Counted from the stretch's first letter, positions 6,568 to 15,392 are shown. The stretch is DNA of 64,000 nucleotides from an uncultured Porphyromonas sp. (GCA_900539155.1 UQBE01000002.1:1-64000); one strand, 5' to 3'. Numbers and translations: made by a program. The notes: generated by a model not told the origin, from the sequence alone.

Positions 6568-8604
6568 TTAAACAACTCTCACCTTATCGAGCACCTCCTT
6601 GTCGTCCCAGTTGAGGTGCTGTTTGAGTAGCTCGAAAGTGTTTATCTTCTCCTTGTCTGAGGCGAAGCTACTATCACGTAGTAGCACACGTTTGGGCTGC
6701 ATATCTGCGATAGCCTCGATGACCGTCGTGGGGATCGCCTTAGCAAAGTATGCCACCAGCTCCCCTTCGTCCACGTTATAGATCTCACAGCCATCTACCA
6801 CTGTGACCTCCTGCGGTAGTGAGAGCGACAGTCCCCACGAGAGCATTGCTCCGTAGAGTAGGTCCAGTCCACTACGATCTGTCTTTACATTGTCCAGCAT
6901 TAGATCCAGCTCACCCTGACCCAGCTCTGCGGGGGTGCGCTTTACATCGATAAAGTTGCTCGAGTCTAGTCGGAAGACGCGGAAGCCAGTGTCCAGGGAC
7001 TCTTTTCTTTTATCAATTGAGTCCAGTCTCTCTTGGGCTTGGCTACGCTCTACATCGTCATACAGATTACTCCACAACTCTGGATCTTTATCCACATCTT
7101 CCCCCATGGCTACTTTAGCAAACTTAGCTTGCGCTCTCACCTTTTCGTTTTCAAGATCGTTACGAATGGCCACTGCTGCACGTCGTATGCGCTCCTTGGC
7201 AATATCGGGAATAGTCTTGTAGCCCGCCTTACGAGCCTCACTACCCTCAGGTGTTTCCTCTGCAAGCTGTACGCAGATAAACTTGCGATGCCCTCCGTCC
7301 TCTGCGTTAAGTTGCATCACCGCATGCGCCGTCGTCGCCGACCCGCTGAAAAAGTCGAGAACAATAGAGTCTGGGGCTAAATTAGCCATCGTCAAGAGTC
7401 GCCTTAGTAGTCCTAAAGGCTTAGGTCCGTCAAAGTACCCTCCCTCCATAAGCTTGTTGAGAGCTTGTGTTGCTGCTTGACTATGTCCTACCTCTTTGTG
7501 AAAGAGAATAGACGTGGGTACCATCCCTTCAAATCTCAATTCAGAAAGGAAACGCTTGATACGTGGTACACCATTGCCGTCAGAACCGAACCAGATTCGG
7601 TTCTGACGGAGTCTCTCCTCAAAAGCCTTTGAGGAGAGCCTCCAGCAGCGTCCTGCTGGAGGCTCTACACGCCGCCCAGAGGGCGTCGTGATTACATAAT
7701 CGTTTTCCGGAGTATAAGTCTTAACAGAAAGATTGTCGGACTGCCACACACCTCTTGGGTCATTGTCTGGATTCGAGTAACGAGCGTTTGCTTCAGCTGT
7801 GCGAGGTAGACGTCCTATCTTAAAGTTAGCTATCTGCTTAGCATACATCAGCACATAGTCATGACTATTCGATACATACTTGGCATCATTCTTAGGCGCA
7901 AAGGCTCTCTCCCAAACCATTTGCGCCACAAAGTTGCTTGCCCCGAAGACCTCGTCGCAGATCTTGCGTAGGTTGTACACTTCGTTGTCATCGATGGAGA
8001 TGAAGATGACGCCGTCATCTGTCAGAAGCGAACGCGAGAGCAGCAGACGACTATAGATCATACTGCACCAGTCGGAGTGAAAGCGTCCATTCGTGTCTGG
8101 GTTCTTACGATATTGGTTGCCCTCCTCATCACGCTCACCACTCTGGCGTGCCCACGTATCACGATCGATGGTGTAGTCATCATTGTAAATGAAGTCATTG
8201 CCCGTATTATAGGGCGGATCGATGTAGATCATCTTGACTTTGCCTACATAGCTACGCTGTAAGAGCTTGAGGACAGACAGGTTGTCCCCCTCGATGTAGA
8301 GATTCTCCGTACTGTCCCAGTCAACAGACTCCTCGAGCACGGGCCGTAGGGTATCTGTGATGGGGGTGGCAGCCTCACGTCGTGCAGCTTGCTTGCCTGG
8401 CCAGATGAAGCTATACATCTCGGTGCCAGCCTCGACGCTTCGGTCGCCTAGGAGGGTGCGCAGGACGTCAAAGTCGACGACCTGTCGTATGGCTCCACTC
8501 TGGGGGTCTTTGACTTCGGTTATGCAGGAGGGTGCTATCTGACGTAGCGCCTCGATGGTCAGCTCGCTACCATCTGGAGAGAGAGGGGTTAGTCGTTGGG
8601 GCAT
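6568..8604 (-). CDS. mod: type III DNA modification methyltransferase Mod
   Basis: This N6-adenine methyltransferase (beta class) recognises the target site for both methylation and restriction. In the 678 residues, motif IV DPPY (129-132) precedes the SAM-binding motif I DFFSGSATTAHA (417-428), the order expected of beta enzymes such as EcoP15I Mod. The target-recognition region lies between them. The EEGNQYRKNPDTNGRFHSDW and GRCWRLS...FGSDGNGVPRIKRFLSE blocks are typical of the family. It is probably the first gene of mod, four-helix, res, abi, with a -7 box at 8738-8745 and a leader made of heptad repeats. Oddly, three perfect hairpins occur in the coding sequence (7577-7666). Confidence 0.95.
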   Translation of the reverse strand: MPQRLTPLSPDGSELTIEALRQIAPSCITEVKDPQSGAIRQVVDFDVLRTLLGDRSVEAGTEMYSFIWPGKQAARREAATPITDTLRPVLEESVDWDSTENLYIEGDNLSVLKLLQRSYVGKVKMIYIDPPYNTGNDFIYNDDYTIDRDTWARQSGERDEEGNQYRKNPDTNGRFHSDWCSMIYSRLLLSRSLLTDDGVIFISIDDNEVYNLRKICDEVFGASNFVAQMVWERAFAPKNDAKYVSNSHDYVLMYAKQIANFKIGRLPRTAEANARYSNPDNDPRGVWQSDNLSVKTYTPENDYVITTPSGRRVEPPAGRCWRLSSKAFEERLRQNRIWFGSDGNGVPRIKRFLSELRFEGMVPTSILFHKEVGHSQAATQALNKLMEGGYFDGPKPLGLLRRLLTMANLAPDSIVLDFFSGSATTAHAVMQLNAEDGGHRKFICVQLAEETPEGSEARKAGYKTIPDIAKERIRRAAVAIRNDLENEKVRAQAKFAKVAMGEDVDKDPELWSNLYDDVERSQAQERLDSIDKRKESLDTGFRVFRLDSSNFIDVKRTPAELGQGELDLMLDNVKTDRSGLDLLYGAMLSWGLSLSLPQEVTVVDGCEIYNVDEGELVAYFAKAIPTTVIEAIADMQPKRVLLRDSSFASDKEKINTFELLKQHLNWDDKEVLDKVRVV
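7577..7666. other. three consecutive perfect stem-loops within mod
   Basis: Stem 1 is 14 bp (7577-7590/7596-7609, 5-nt loop). Stem 2 is 11 bp (7613-7623/7628-7638, 4-nt loop). Stem 3 is 14 bp (7635-7648/7653-7666, 4-nt loop) and shares its first bases with stem 2. All are perfect. They encode about Mod residues 313-343, a conserved part of the target-recognition region. Confidence 0.95.
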
Positions 8605-8605
8605 G

Positions 8606-8720
8606 GTTAGTGGTTAGTGGTTAGTAGTTAGTGGATAGTGGATAGTAGATAGTGGTTGGTGGGGAAATAGTGGTTAGTGATTTGTGGGGAGGGATTTGTG
8701 GGGAGGGGGGTAGTGGAACC
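8606..8720. repeat. TTAGTGG heptad array in the mod leader
   Basis: Degenerate TTAGTGG/TTAGTAG/GATAGTG units run from just before the mod start to a G-rich end (GGGGAGGGGGG near 8700). The array lies between the -7 box (8738-8745) and the mod start, so it would be transcribed as a leader of roughly 130 nt. Confidence 0.8.
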
Positions 8721-8737
8721 CTGATTTTTTGGTTAGG

Positions 8738-8745
8738 CAAATATA
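8738..8745 (-). promoter_or_regulatory. -7 box TATATTTG for mod
   Basis: The box fits TAnnTTTG on the minus strand and lies in the only non-repetitive stretch (about 8717-8760) between two heptad arrays. Confidence 0.5.
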
Positions 8746-8761
8746 CATAATTCCATAGAGA

Positions 8762-8967
8762 GGCAGATTAGTGGTTAGTGGTTAGTAGTTAGTGGTTAGT
8801 GGATGGTGGTTAGTAGCTAGAGTTATGTTGTTCACGCCCAGCTGACTACTACTTATTATTACTTACCACCCTCACTAATTACTAATCACCAACTACTATC
8901 CACTAATCACTAACCACTATCCCTCCACTAACTACTAATTACTAACTACTAACCACTAACCACTCCC
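8762..8967 (-). repeat. heptad-flanked inverted element, copy B
   Basis: TTAGTGG-type heptads (8767-8810) lead to a 40-bp core (8811-8850), followed by CCACTAA/CTACTAA/ACTAATC heptads up to 8967. The core is the reverse complement of copy A (6109-6148) with four differences. Copies A and B are therefore inverted relative to each other and bracket the four-helix gene, mod and the mod promoter. Confidence 0.85.
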
Positions 8968-8970
8968 CCC

Positions 8971-9206
8971 CTTTCTCGAATACCCACGTGGGAAATCTCA
9001 AATCTCCACGTGGATATTTTTTATTTTCCACGTGGGCGTGATTCATTTCCTCCGAAGTTTCATTTGATTCCTCCGAAGAATTTTTTCTTCCCCACGTGGA
9101 AAATAAAAATTCTCCACGTGGGTATTTCGAAATATCCACGTGGAAATCCGTTTTCCACGACATAGTGCCGTTCTTGATATGTAGTCGGGTCTAAATTATT
9201 GTAACG
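8971..9206 (+). repeat. six-box CCACGTGG element, copy 1
   Basis: CCACGTGG boxes start at 8984, 9006, 9028, 9092, 9114 and 9136. Two TTCCTCCGAA boxes (9047 and 9068) lie in the centre. The element begins CTTTCTCGAAT and ends with a CGACATA/TATGT hairpin and TCTAAATTATTGTAACG. It lies in the divergent mod/ctpA region. Confidence 0.95.
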
Positions 9207-9257
9207 AGCCGGTGTCGAATTTCCTCAGACAGAGTTGTTGGCTGGAACTATCGGATC

Positions 9258-9305
9258 TCTAACCACTATCCACTAATCACCAACCACTAACTACTAACCA
9301 CTAAC
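9258..9305. repeat. CCACTAA heptad array upstream of ctpA
   Basis: About seven degenerate CCACTAA/CTACTAA/ATCACCA heptads end 20 bp before the ctpA -7 box, so they occupy the place of a -33 element. Confidence 0.85.
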
Positions 9306-9324
9306 GAAGTATCGACTTATTCCG

Positions 9325-9332
9325 TATCTTTG
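9325..9332 (+). promoter_or_regulatory. -7 box TATCTTTG for ctpA
   Basis: It matches TAnnTTTG and lies 22 nt before the chosen ATG (9354), giving a short leader. Confidence 0.65.
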
Positions 9333-9353
9333 TGGCAACGTCGTAATTTTTGT

Positions 9354-11045
9354 ATGAAACATCTCGCTCACTCCTTACTCACACTTCTGCTGGCTGGTGC
9401 CCTAGCGTTGGCTCCAACCAGGCTAGTGTCTCAAGAGAGCTCTACGTCTCCCGCTGCAGATGACTTTACCACTACCATGGCGGTGATGGGGAGTGTACTG
9501 AGCAATGTGCGCAACTTCTTTGTCGATACGGTCAGTCTGACTTCACTCTACGATGGGGCGCTCACCTACATGCTACAGCAGTTGGATCCTTACACCGTTT
9601 ACTTCAACGAGGAGGAGACGAAAGCCTTTGAGGAGAGTACGACGGGGCTGTACGGTGGTATCGGCGCTATCCTACGACAGCACCAGGACTCGGTGGTCAT
9701 CATTGGCTCGCTCATGCAGGGCAAAGCAGCTGACAAGGCGGGGCTACGCCCTGCCGATGTCATCTGGCGCATCAATGGCAAGGACTTCTCTCACACGACG
9801 GTGGTCGATGTGCGCAATGAGCTACGGGGTGAACCAGGGACGCCTATCACGCTCGTGGTACGCCGTCCAGGCTATGCTGCGGACTCGCTGACGGTTACTT
9901 TCGACCGCGAGCGCATCGACCTGAACCCGGTCTCCTACACGGAGCTACTGGCGGGGCGGATTGGCTTCATATCTGTCAGCACGTTCTCCACAACTACGAG
10001 CCAAGAGTTTCTCAAGGCTTATGACCGCCTGCAGAAGGAGGCTGGCGGTAAGCTGGATGGACTGATTGTCGACCTCAGAGACAATGGCGGCGGGCTGATG
10101 GAGCAGGCGATACAGCTGGTGAATCTATTTGTCCCGAAAGGGCAGCTAGTGGTCTCGCTGAAGGGACGCTACCCACAGCAGAGCAACAGCTACAAGACGA
10201 CTCAAGAGCCACTCGATACGGAGCTTCCGCTCGTAGTACTCATCAACGAGGGATCTGCCTCTGCCTCGGAGATTGTGGCGGGTGCCTTGCAGGACTATGA
10301 CCGTGCAGTGATCGTGGGGCGCAAGAGCTTTGGTAAGGGACTGGTGCAGGGTACGCTCGAGCTACCTGACGGAGGACTGCTCAAGCTGACTACGGCTCGC
10401 TACTACATCCCTAGTGGGCGTTCGATACAGAAGCTCTCCTACAACCATCGTGGAGGAGCTGAGCAGGTCAATGCGACCGACTCGCTCGGGACACCCTACA
10501 CGACTGCGGGCGGACGCACCGTCTACGCTGCTGGGGGCATCATGCCTGACATCGTCTGTCCCTCGGACTCGATTCCGTCACTGCTGGGGACGCTGCTCTT
10601 CGATACACTCACATACGACTTCGTCACGGACTACCTACTAACGCACAAAGCTCCCGAGCGGAGTACGCTCAGGAGCTTCGACCTGGGGGATGAGGCGTAT
10701 GCAGCCTATCAGCAGAAGGTGATAGAGAGTGGCTTCACCTTTAAGTCTATCGCTGACGAACTGGTCAAGAAGGTGGAGGAAGCCCTCAAGGGGGAGCAGC
10801 GCTACGATGAAGTGTCGGACGAGTTTGCCGCTTTTCAGAAGAGTCTACGAGCTGACACGCCTCGGCTGATGAAGACTTACGAGGGCTTCATCCGCGACTA
10901 CCTCAACATGGAGATTCTCTCGCGCTACTACTATGACGAGGGGCGTCTGGAATACTATATGACTCGTGACAAGGTGGCCCAGCGAGCTCTGGCGCTCCTC
11001 GAAGACTCGACGGCGTATCACGAACTACTCAAGGGGGAAAAGTAG
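9354..11045 (+). CDS. S41 C-terminal processing peptidase (CtpA/Prc type)
   Basis: This periplasmic serine protease trims or degrades envelope proteins from their C-termini. ATG 9354 gives 563 residues and a clean signal peptide (MKHLAHSLLTLLLAGALALA); the upstream GTG-type start overlaps the promoter. A PDZ domain (about 95-175, YGGIGAIL...GKAADKAGLRPADVIWRINGK) precedes the S41 core. Ser303 in GSASASE and Lys328 in SFGKG are 25 residues apart, as in known Ser-Lys CtpA enzymes. The roughly 200-residue C-terminal helical part is typical of Bacteroidetes members. It heads a plus-strand run, 83 nt before the transporter gene. Confidence 0.93.
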   Translation: MKHLAHSLLTLLLAGALALAPTRLVSQESSTSPAADDFTTTMAVMGSVLSNVRNFFVDTVSLTSLYDGALTYMLQQLDPYTVYFNEEETKAFEESTTGLYGGIGAILRQHQDSVVIIGSLMQGKAADKAGLRPADVIWRINGKDFSHTTVVDVRNELRGEPGTPITLVVRRPGYAADSLTVTFDRERIDLNPVSYTELLAGRIGFISVSTFSTTTSQEFLKAYDRLQKEAGGKLDGLIVDLRDNGGGLMEQAIQLVNLFVPKGQLVVSLKGRYPQQSNSYKTTQEPLDTELPLVVLINEGSASASEIVAGALQDYDRAVIVGRKSFGKGLVQGTLELPDGGLLKLTTARYYIPSGRSIQKLSYNHRGGAEQVNATDSLGTPYTTAGGRTVYAAGGIMPDIVCPSDSIPSLLGTLLFDTLTYDFVTDYLLTHKAPERSTLRSFDLGDEAYAAYQQKVIESGFTFKSIADELVKKVEEALKGEQRYDEVSDEFAAFQKSLRADTPRLMKTYEGFIRDYLNMEILSRYYYDEGRLEYYMTRDKVAQRALALLEDSTAYHELLKGEK

Positions 11046-11128
11046 CGACGCGAAGGAGCCTCTCTATACGTCTTTCTATGCTCTAGAAACTATATACTCA
11101 TCATATTACGTAAAAAGCTTATTGTACA

Positions 11129-12808
11129 ATGAACTGGTTTGAAAACTTATTTGTCGGCACGGGGATAGCGCACTCGGTCTTCCTGATAGCCCTAGTCATC
11201 GCCGTGGGAATGCTCCTAGGACGCATCAAGATTGGCAAGGTCTCTCTGGGAGTCACGCTAGTGCTCTTCGTAGGTATCTTCTTTGGTGCTCTCGGTATGC
11301 AGATAGAACCGGAGGTTTTGCACTTTGTCAAGGAATTTGGCTTGATCCTCTTTATCTACGCCGTCGGTCTACAAGTGGGGCCTGGCTTCTTTCCCTCGCT
11401 CAAGAAGGGAGGTCTGAAGCTTAACCTCCTAGCCGTCCTAGTCGTCATGCTCGGCGTGGGCGTCACTATCGTCATCAAGTACATCTCGGGACTACCTATG
11501 TCGACGATGGTCGGTATCCTCTCGGGTGCTGTGACGAATACGCCTGGTCTGGGTGCTGCTGAGCAGACCTACACAGACATCATGGGTACATCCGACTCCT
11601 CCATAGCTATGGGCTATGCGGTCGCCTACCCACTGGGTGTCATCGGCATCATACTCTCTATGATGGTGGTACGCGCCGTACTCCGTGTCAACCTACGCAA
11701 AGAGGAGCAGGACTTCGTCTCTCAAGATGATGCCTTGGAGCATACGGCACGCTCAGCATCCTTTGTCGTGGCAAACCCCGCTATCTTTGGTAAGTCTATT
11801 ATGGAGCTCCTCTCGAGCTACTTCACGCATGGCGACATCGTCGTCTCACGACACTATAATCATGAGACGCAAGAAATAACGGTCGCTACGGGTAGCACCA
11901 TCCTACAGGAGCATGACCGCGTCTTCGTCATCGGGCAGCCACATGAGCTGGATCATACAGAGGCAATCTTCGGACAGCGCATCGAGATAGATCGTAAGAA
12001 GTGGATCCCCACGGGGTCAAACCTCATCAGCAACAAGTACACAATCACGAAGAAGACGCTCAACGGCAAGCGTCTCGGCGAGCTACAACTACGCCAAATC
12101 TATGGTGTCAACGTGACCCGCGTGACGCGTGCAGGTGTCGACCTCGTCGCAAGCCCGGGCATGCGGCTACAGATGGGTGACCAGATACGTGTCGTAGGCT
12201 CAGACGCTTCTGTCAACAAGGTGCGAGAACTGGTCGGAGACTCGCAGAAGCATCTCAACGAACCTAACCTAATCGGTATCTTCATCGGTATAGCACTCGG
12301 TGTGCTCCTAGGCTCTATTCCCTTTATCTTCCCCGGCATCCCACAGCCTGTCAAGCTAGGGCTGGCGGGCGGTCCGCTCATCGTCGCTATCCTACTGAGC
12401 AACTTCGGCCCTAAGTTTGGGCTTGTGACCTACACGACTCACAGTGCTAACCTGATGATTCGCGAGATCGGTATCGCACTCTTCCTCACCTGCGTCGGCA
12501 TCGGTGCAGGCGACGGCTTCGTCGATACTATTATAAATGGTGGCTATCGGTGGGTCGGCTACGGCTTTATCATCACCATCATCCCGATGCTTGTCGTCGG
12601 CCTCCTAGGTAAGAGGGTCTTTAAGGTCAACTACCTCACACTCTCTGGACTGATGGCGGGCAGTATGACCGATCCTCCTGCTCTCGCCTACGCCAACGGA
12701 CTCACCGAGGAGGATGCTCCCGCCGTGGGTTACGCGACGGTCTACCCACTGACGATGTTCCTCCGTGTCCTCACGGCACAGATGCTCATCATATTCTTCG
12801 TAAGCTAA
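11129..12808 (+). CDS. YidE/AspT-family (AAE) membrane transporter
   Basis: The 559 residues are the usual length of YidE/YbjL proteins of the aspartate:alanine exchanger family. The architecture is an N-terminal Asp-Al_Ex membrane domain (about 1-180, with GILSGAVTNTPGLGAA), two cytosolic TrkA_C domains (about 200-370, VANPAIFGKS... and KRLGELQLRQIYGVNVTRV), and a second membrane domain (about 380-559, ending with TDPPALAYAN). The duplicated NTPGLGAA/DPPALAYAN motifs probably line the transport path. Substrate is unknown; anion or amino acid exchange is a family-based guess. Confidence 0.88.
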   Translation: MNWFENLFVGTGIAHSVFLIALVIAVGMLLGRIKIGKVSLGVTLVLFVGIFFGALGMQIEPEVLHFVKEFGLILFIYAVGLQVGPGFFPSLKKGGLKLNLLAVLVVMLGVGVTIVIKYISGLPMSTMVGILSGAVTNTPGLGAAEQTYTDIMGTSDSSIAMGYAVAYPLGVIGIILSMMVVRAVLRVNLRKEEQDFVSQDDALEHTARSASFVVANPAIFGKSIMELLSSYFTHGDIVVSRHYNHETQEITVATGSTILQEHDRVFVIGQPHELDHTEAIFGQRIEIDRKKWIPTGSNLISNKYTITKKTLNGKRLGELQLRQIYGVNVTRVTRAGVDLVASPGMRLQMGDQIRVVGSDASVNKVRELVGDSQKHLNEPNLIGIFIGIALGVLLGSIPFIFPGIPQPVKLGLAGGPLIVAILLSNFGPKFGLVTYTTHSANLMIREIGIALFLTCVGIGAGDGFVDTIINGGYRWVGYGFIITIIPMLVVGLLGKRVFKVNYLTLSGLMAGSMTDPPALAYANGLTEEDAPAVGYATVYPLTMFLRVLTAQMLIIFFVS

Positions 12809-12832
12809 TAACTAACATAACCTAATCAAACT

Positions 12833-13138
12833 ATGGCAAGTCGTAAAACTCTCAAGAAGGCAATACACAGCGAGGTCGAGGAGATGCTCTTTGACCTATC
12901 TATCCTACACACTATAGCTCCCGAGGAGCGCCAGCCCGCCATCGAGGAGATTATCAGCAAGGTAATCGACAGCGAGAATGACTTCATCGCTCGCATCTCA
13001 CACACCGACGGCAAGGGGGAGCGTAAGCTCGTACGCAACTACTACAACAAGCTCCGGGAGGAGTACATCCAGTTCGCCAAGGAGATAGAAGGCGAGGTCC
13101 AGAAGCTCAGCGACGAGCTACTAACTCCTGAGGCTTAG
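12833..13138 (+). CDS. small helical protein of unknown function
   Basis: This is a 101-residue, charged, probably all-helical protein without signal or membrane segment. I do not recognise a named domain. Codon use and spacing look genuine: it sits 24 nt after the transporter and 8 nt before the acyltransferase gene. A cytosolic Bacteroidetes-specific protein is likely; no function can be given. Confidence 0.75.
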   Translation: MASRKTLKKAIHSEVEEMLFDLSILHTIAPEERQPAIEEIISKVIDSENDFIARISHTDGKGERKLVRNYYNKLREEYIQFAKEIEGEVQKLSDELLTPEA

Positions 13139-13146
13139 TCTGCCAG

Positions 13147-13692
13147 ATGAAGCTAGCACGGCTCATACTACGCTGGTGTGGCTGGCAACTCATCGAGCCC
13201 GCCTCCTATCCACGACAAAGCGTCATCTGTGTAGCGCCCCACACGAGCAACATGGACTTCATATGGGGTAAGCTGTACTACTGGGCGGTGGGACAGAGAG
13301 CACACTTCTTGATGAAGCGTGAGCTCTTCGTCCCGCCTCTCGGATGGCTCTTTAAGGCGATGGGCGGAATACCGATAGACCGTCGCCATAAGGGCAATAC
13401 GGTCGAGCAGGTGGTCGCGCGCTTCCGTGCCAAGGACGACTTCGCCGTGGCGATAACGCCTGAGGGCTCGCGCAAGGCTCGAGACAGATGGAAGACCGGC
13501 TTCTACCACATTGCTGAGGAAGCGGGCGTTCCCATACAGCTGGCAGTCATAGACTACAAGCGCAAGGAGCTAGGCATCTTCGAGCAGTTTGTCCCGACGG
13601 GTGACCTCGAAAAGGACATATTATATATAAGAAGTAAGTACCACGCTGACCAGGCGAAGAAACCACACCTCTTTAGCGAAGTGACGCTATAA
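13147..13692 (+). CDS. PlsC-like 1-acylglycerol-3-phosphate acyltransferase
   Basis: The 181-residue protein has the LPLAT/PlsC motifs: HTSNMD (HX4D, 32-37), the glycerol-phosphate binding GGIPIDR (73-79) and TPEGSR (EGSR 106-109). It probably transfers an acyl chain to lysophosphatidic acid or a related lipid at the inner membrane face. It is shorter than E. coli PlsC and lacks an obvious long N-terminal membrane anchor, like many Bacteroidetes paralogues, so the acceptor is uncertain. The stop codon is 4 nt before the next start. Confidence 0.85.
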   Translation: MKLARLILRWCGWQLIEPASYPRQSVICVAPHTSNMDFIWGKLYYWAVGQRAHFLMKRELFVPPLGWLFKAMGGIPIDRRHKGNTVEQVVARFRAKDDFAVAITPEGSRKARDRWKTGFYHIAEEAGVPIQLAVIDYKRKELGIFEQFVPTGDLEKDILYIRSKYHADQAKKPHLFSEVTL

Positions 13693-13696
13693 GCCC

Positions 13697-14515
13697 ATGA
13701 AACAAGAGACTCTGCGGGTGGTCCTCGCACAGCGTCCCATCGTCTGGACAGACCCCGAGGCAAACCTTAGCCTTATGGTGGAGGACATACGCACAGCTGC
13801 CGAAGGGGGAGCGCACTTAGTTGTCTTCCCCGAGGTGATGCTCACGGGCTTCGATCTCAAGGTGGCTCAGTCGGCTCGTCCCTGGCAGGGGGCTGAGCTG
13901 GAGCGTCTCCGCACCTTGGCACAGGAGCATCAGATAGCAATCGCCTCCTCTGCCTTCGTATGGGACGACGAGACAGTGCCGAGGTGCTACTACAACCGTG
14001 CTTACATTGCACTTCCCGACGGGTCAATCTATTCACAGGACAAGCGGCACCTCTTCTCCATGGCTGGCGAGGACCGACTCCTCACACCAGGCAAGGGGTA
14101 CGACACCATCACCTATCGTGGCTGGCGCATACGACTGATCACCTGCTACGACCTGCGCTTCCCCGTCTGGTGTCGCAATCGTACCCACACGGACGGCTCG
14201 CTCGACTACGACCTCCTGCTCGTCGTCGCCAACTGGCCTCGTCCCCGCATTACCGCTTGGCGCACGCTTCTGAAGGCTCGCGCCATCGAGAATGTCGCCT
14301 ACGTCATTGGCGTCAACCGCATCGGCTCTGACCCCTTTGGCACCGACTACTCGGGCGAAAGCTTAGCCTACGATTACCTCGGACGACCGCTCACAGAGGC
14401 AGAGCCCTACGCAGATAAGCTCTTGCGTACCACGCTAGAGCGAGAACCACTGGAAGCCTTTCGGCAGAAGTTTCCCGTATGGCGCGACAGTGACCACTTT
14501 ACCATTCACTCCTAG
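13697..14515 (+). CDS. nitrilase-family amidase (YafV/omega-amidase-like)
   Basis: The 272-residue enzyme has the Glu-Lys-Cys triad of carbon-nitrogen hydrolases: E46 (VFPEVMLTGF), K116 (DKRHLFSMAGE) and C150 (LITCYDLRFP). The SMAGED and CYDLRFPVWCRN blocks resemble YafV/Nit2 omega-amidases, which hydrolyse alpha-ketoglutaramate or alpha-ketosuccinamate, products of transamination. It is cytosolic. It lies in a tight run with plsC and the ABC importer, but no pathway link between them is apparent. Confidence 0.88.
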   Translation: MKQETLRVVLAQRPIVWTDPEANLSLMVEDIRTAAEGGAHLVVFPEVMLTGFDLKVAQSARPWQGAELERLRTLAQEHQIAIASSAFVWDDETVPRCYYNRAYIALPDGSIYSQDKRHLFSMAGEDRLLTPGKGYDTITYRGWRIRLITCYDLRFPVWCRNRTHTDGSLDYDLLLVVANWPRPRITAWRTLLKARAIENVAYVIGVNRIGSDPFGTDYSGESLAYDYLGRPLTEAEPYADKLLRTTLEREPLEAFRQKFPVWRDSDHFTIHS

Positions 14516-14522
14516 ACTTACC

Positions 14523-15392
14523 ATGACCGCTCTAACCTCTTCGTCCCGCAGACCGCTCTTGGGTCTGCTCTCCCTCCTACTCTTGCTACCCCTCTTGGTC
14601 GGTTGTCACAAGGCGAGTCAGCAAGAAAAAGAGGAGACGCCAGCACCACGCATCGTCTCACTCGTTCCCTCCGTGACCGACCAGATTTACGACCTCGCGT
14701 GCGACTCGCTCCTCGTCGGCTGCACCACTTACTGCACCGAAGCGATTGCTGACAGCGTCCCCGTCGTTGGCTCCGCCATACAGACCAATCTCGAGCTCCT
14801 CATAGCGCAGCGTCCGACCCTCGTCTTCGCGTCCGACTTCACCGCTCCGCAGACCATCTCCGCCCTAGAGAACGCTGGCATCGAGGTCGTTCAGCTTACC
14901 AATCCCGCTAGCTACGACGCCATACAGGAGCAGTATCGCCAGATTGCCACGCTCGTCGGCGCGAGCGACCATGCCGAGGCTCAGCTCGCAGAGATTAACC
15001 AGCGCGTTGACTGGCTCAAGCAGCTTAACGCAGCGCGCCCCTGGCATCCGCGTGCCTTCATGCAGATAGCTTTTGACCCGCTCTTTGGTGCCTCCACCTC
15101 GACCTATATGAATGACCTAATCACCTTCAGCGGTTGTACCAACATCGTCACCGTGGCGGGCAATGGTCAGCTCAGCCTAGAGTATGTCGTAGAGCAAGAC
15201 CCCGAGGTGCTCTTCCTCATCACCAATCATGGCAGCGAGAGCGGATCAGAAGAGTCGTGGCACAAGCTGCGCTCCGTCACAGCCGTACAGCAAGGCAACT
15301 ACTGCCCGCTCCCAGGAGAAGTCGTCAGCCAGCCCACGCCACAGCACTTTGTCGAGGCACTGCAGCTGATGACCGACTACCTTAGTGAGTAA
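14523..15392 (+). CDS. BtuF-like substrate-binding lipoprotein of a FecCD-type importer
   Basis: The 289-residue protein (start 14523, chosen over 14490, which would overlap the amidase gene) has a lipoprotein signal ending LLVGC (Cys28). A class III (TroA/BtuF) periplasmic binding fold follows: RIVSLVPSVTDQIYDL at the start, VGSAIQTNLELLIAQRPTLVFAS, and a C-terminal PTPQHFVEALQLMTDYL. It delivers B12, haem or a siderophore to the adjoining permease; the ligand cannot be told from sequence. No riboswitch is visible upstream. Confidence 0.87.
   Translation: MTALTSSSRRPLLGLLSLLLLLPLLVGCHKASQQEKEETPAPRIVSLVPSVTDQIYDLACDSLLVGCTTYCTEAIADSVPVVGSAIQTNLELLIAQRPTLVFASDFTAPQTISALENAGIEVVQLTNPASYDAIQEQYRQIATLVGASDHAEAQLAEINQRVDWLKQLNAARPWHPRAFMQIAFDPLFGASTSTYMNDLITFSGCTNIVTVAGNGQLSLEYVVEQDPEVLFLITNHGSESGSEESWHKLRSVTAVQQGNYCPLPGEVVSQPTPQHFVEALQLMTDYLSE

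Noticed and set aside
8942..9163. Minus-strand ORF in element copy 1, with similar ORFs at 19414-19614, 33630-33830 and 63160-63408
   Set aside because: The similar peptides reflect the repeated DNA. Between the start-like ATG and the first box the copies differ by single-base indels that shift the frame (copies 2 and 4), one copy lacks an ATG, and both strands are open because of the palindromes. Conservation is of DNA spacing, not of protein.
8971..9206. CRISPR array (regular short repeats with short spacers)
   Set aside because: The 8-bp boxes at 22-bp spacing are far too short for CRISPR repeats, the inter-box sequences are the same in all five copies, and no cas gene is present.
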